NCBI RefSeq assembly: GCF_002646595.1
Contig: NZ_PDUD01000026.1
Coordinates: forward strand, 124,001 to 188,000
Source: Flavilitoribacter nigricans DSM 23189 = NBRC 102662
Lineage (GTDB): Bacteria; Bacteroidota; Bacteroidia; Chitinophagales; Saprospiraceae
Direction: 5' to 3'
Length of the DNA stretch: 64,000 nucleotides
Below, in pieces: positions 61,766 through 64,000 of the stretch; the stretch's first letter is position 1, and the number at the start of each line of letters is the position of its first letter. Both the position numbers and the translations under genes were made by a program. Under the pieces are notes generated by a model. That model saw only the letters and a list, made by a program, of their open reading frames with translations, ran no database searches and was not told the DNA's origin.

Positions 61766-62959
61766 ATGCAGAATAGCCTTGGGCTCACTATTAAGATTTT
61801 TCAATTTAGTTTCATTATACTATTAATTACAGTTTCAATTTCTGCGACTAATGCTCAAGCATTCGAAGTAGAAATTAGTGAGAACTCACTTGTATGCAGT
61901 TTTGATGGAGGTATTCATGAGTTTGATAACGTTTATGCTTTTCGTGCAAGTCGGTCAACTGAAATTCTAGTAAAAGAGATATTAGAATACGTGGGGTTAG
62001 CTCAAAACTTTAAGATTTACAGGGGAACAGTTTCAAATGCGTTTGCTTATATAGAAAATGGTGAGAGATTCGTAATTTACTCGCAAAATTGGGTAGATAG
62101 CCTATTAATTCAAACTGGTAATGAGTGGTCTACAATAGGTGTTTTAGTGCATGAAATCGGGCATCATCTATTAGGGCATACATTAGACTACAAAGTAGGT
62201 CACACAAATAAAGAGAATGAGGCGGATGAATGGGTAGGATATTTGCTGCATAGAATGGGAGCTAATTTAGAACAAGCTCAAAGAGCAGTCAAACTTTTAT
62301 ACTTATCTAATAATCAGACAAGTGATAAGTATAAAACCAAAATAGAGAGATTAAAAGCTATAGAAAAAGGTTTTTTGAAATCTTTAGAAGAAGAGAATAG
62401 GAAAAAAAATATAGATATCAAAGCTTTATCTAGCAGCAAAAAGAAAATAGGAAATCAGATATACGAAGTAGCAATTATTGATAGCATGTTTTGGATGGTA
62501 GAGAACTTAAATTATGAAATAAATAATTCTTGGTGCTATGATTTAGATCCAGAGTACTGTAAAAAGTATGGCCGTTTGTACATGTGGGAGTCAGCAAAAC
62601 AAGCTTGTATAGAGGTGGGATGGAGGTTGCCAACCAAACAAGAAGTTGAGGGCATGGCTGAAAGATTTGGATACACCGACCAAGATTATGGGAAATTAGC
62701 ATTTGAGATGTTGAAGGAAGGAGGGATAGGTAATTTTAATGGAAAATTTGGAGGACAAGTTATCCCATCTTTACAGGGGGAATATCGTTCAAGTAGAGGC
62801 GTCGGGGAATGGGGTGAGTATTGGACTGGAGTTGAAAGAAACGATAAAAGTGCCTATACGTACTTACTTATGAACAAAAATGGAAGTTTTAGTCACGTTT
62901 CCGAGCCAAAGTCAATAACTGCATCTTGTAGATGTGTGAAAGCTATAGAAAAAGAATAA
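61766..62959 (+). CDS. Secreted zincin-like + FISUMP-like protein, copy 3 (intact HExxH)
   Basis: 397 aa. Signal peptide (cleavage near TNAQA, about residue 30). The active-site helix LVHEIGHHLLGHT carries the full HExxH (His129, Glu130, His133), with ENEADEWVGYLLHRMG as the likely third-ligand helix. The FISUMP-like domain (about 235-397) contains FWMVENLNYEINNSWCYD, EVGWRLPTKQEVEGM and SCRCVKA. It is the only one of the three copies expected to be an active zinc peptidase. Copies are 33-93 bp apart on one strand and so probably share a transcript. Confidence 0.8.
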   Translation: MQNSLGLTIKIFQFSFIILLITVSISATNAQAFEVEISENSLVCSFDGGIHEFDNVYAFRASRSTEILVKEILEYVGLAQNFKIYRGTVSNAFAYIENGERFVIYSQNWVDSLLIQTGNEWSTIGVLVHEIGHHLLGHTLDYKVGHTNKENEADEWVGYLLHRMGANLEQAQRAVKLLYLSNNQTSDKYKTKIERLKAIEKGFLKSLEEENRKKNIDIKALSSSKKKIGNQIYEVAIIDSMFWMVENLNYEINNSWCYDLDPEYCKKYGRLYMWESAKQACIEVGWRLPTKQEVEGMAERFGYTDQDYGKLAFEMLKEGGIGNFNGKFGGQVIPSLQGEYRSSRGVGEWGEYWTGVERNDKSAYTYLLMNKNGSFSHVSEPKSITASCRCVKAIEKE

Positions 62960-62968
62960 GTACAAAAG

Positions 62969-63880
62969 CTAATGTTTAACTGAAAACAAACCACTTCCTT
63001 TAGTTTTTTCGCTTAGATTGACACCAACAAACAGATGATCCCAAAATAGTAAAGATGAAGGTACTCCTAATAATTGCTCTTTCTTTAGGGGGATTTCTTG
63101 GACTTTATAAAGTATTCGTTTAATTGCATTTGGACCAATATCATATTGCACTGGAATTTCTAGCGAAATTTGATGAGGATGAGATGAAGCACAAAATCCT
63201 AATCTAAATTCTGCCCACACTTTTACTTCTTCCTCATTTATCTCTGTCATTCCTATATCATATTTTTGTTGAATTAATTTATCTGGATTCTTAATTAAAT
63301 TCCAATCTATAACCAAAAGCTCCCAAGGATTATTTTCCTTCAACACCCTACAGTCATGTACCTTAGTTGGATGTTCGGCTTTCAGAGTTAAATCATATAT
63401 AGGGACTGTATTGTCTGAGTTATTTTTAATAGTAATTTCTAAAATGAAATCTGAAGAAGATCTTAGTTCAATAGTTCTGGCATTTAGAATAGCAAGCTCG
63501 AAAGCTCTTTTCTGTTTAAGGTTAACATTACCAAGTTCGATTAAAGATGTAGCATTATTTTGACCATTCCCCGAAGGGATAATTACATTTTTAATGAATG
63601 GAAAATAACCTTCAGCCTGAAGAATTACTCTAGCATATCTTGAGTTTTGGGGGATTGACTTATTGCACATGAAATATTTTATTTCCTTATTATAGTTGCA
63701 AAGGCATTTCTCAACAGTAGGTGAAAACTGAAATTGAATATTCATTTCTATACTATCAATATCGTTAGTTTCTATTTCACCTTCCAATATTAAATTTTGC
63801 CCTTGCAATGGATCTAAAATACAGAATAACATTAATGTAGCTGTGATTTTAACTAGCGTAATAATTGAAATCCAATTCAT
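62969..63880 (-). CDS. Secreted protein of unknown function
   Basis: 303 aa with a signal peptide (cleavage near LQGQ, residue 28). Beta-rich, with two cysteine-containing segments (KCLCNYNKEIKYFMCN) and a second domain resembling a CARDB/Ig-like fold (FILEITIKNNSDNTVPIYDLTL). No family is recognised. It is convergent with the metallopeptidase array and shares its A+T-rich composition, so it probably came with it. Confidence 0.7.
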   Translation of the reverse strand: MNWISIITLVKITATLMLFCILDPLQGQNLILEGEIETNDIDSIEMNIQFQFSPTVEKCLCNYNKEIKYFMCNKSIPQNSRYARVILQAEGYFPFIKNVIIPSGNGQNNATSLIELGNVNLKQKRAFELAILNARTIELRSSSDFILEITIKNNSDNTVPIYDLTLKAEHPTKVHDCRVLKENNPWELLVIDWNLIKNPDKLIQQKYDIGMTEINEEEVKVWAEFRLGFCASSHPHQISLEIPVQYDIGPNAIKRILYKVQEIPLKKEQLLGVPSSLLFWDHLFVGVNLSEKTKGSGLFSVKH

Positions 63881-64000
63881 TTCACTTACAATTTATTGAA
63901 TGCAAAAAAGTAATTTCTTCCTTCTTGTTATTATGTGTTCGATTTCCATGATTTGTATACTCATTCTCTTTATTTAAACTTAAAATAGAAACGTCACAAC

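Overview
The window comes from a member of the Bacteroidota, most likely a Saprospiria/Lewinella-like marine bacterium. Support for this: a type IX secretion (Por) sorting domain on a large multidomain secreted protein, a GldM-type domain, a LytS/LytTR two-component pair, many short secreted proteins and SPase II lipoproteins, A-rich rather than strong Shine-Dalgarno leaders, and TAnnTTTG-type -7 promoter boxes. All family names below were assigned by reading the sequence; no database search was run.

The left part (1 to about 42.6 kb) looks like chromosomal core with moderate G+C. It holds the 3' part of sucA, a LolC/E-type permease, thiL, a glutaminyl-cyclase-like M28 lipoprotein, a lipoprotein made of a duplicated Cys-bounded domain, an ECF sigma/anti-sigma/exported-protein cluster (10.9-13.6 kb), a thioredoxin-fold lipoprotein, polA, a DUF3078 protein, an MscS channel in a cluster with a second ECF sigma factor, a Nudix/winged-helix regulator divergent from a DUF819 membrane protein, an EAD11-like membrane protein next to a secreted TPR protein (24.3-26.8 kb), a TetR/cupin divergon with two palindromic operators (31.3 kb), an ABC exporter, an S41 protease with a LytS/LytTR system, and leucine-rich-repeat proteins. 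Several clear intrinsic terminators separate the units.

From about 42.6 kb the window becomes accessory. Three copies of one intergenic repeat (a terminator hairpin plus a segment resembling a tRNA 3' end) lie at 42.83, 46.73 and 50.65 kb. Between them are a 1113-aa T9SS-secreted protein, a decayed vapBC-like toxin-antitoxin pair, a pRiA4b ORF-3 protein, an ssb fragment and an integrase fragment. An intact tyrosine recombinase follows the third repeat at 50.9 kb. To its right is a mobile-element backbone: a membrane protein operon, small element genes, an HTH gene and a RepA (RPA-family) initiator, both cut by a complete IS3-family insertion sequence, and an excisionase-like HTH gene. An unrecognised two-gene cassette at 57-58.4 kb sits in a cargo position.

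The right end (59.2-64 kb) is strikingly A+T rich. It carries three tandem paralogues that join a signal peptide, a zincin-like domain and a FISUMP-like domain. Only the third keeps the HExxH catalytic glutamate. A secreted protein of unknown function on the opposite strand follows. The most unusual elements are the decaying metalloprotease-FISUMP array, the EAD11/TPR pair sharing a GNQSPAV-type motif, the membrane-anchored two-gene cassette in the mobile element, and the serial repeat/integrase arrangement that records repeated insertion at one kind of site.
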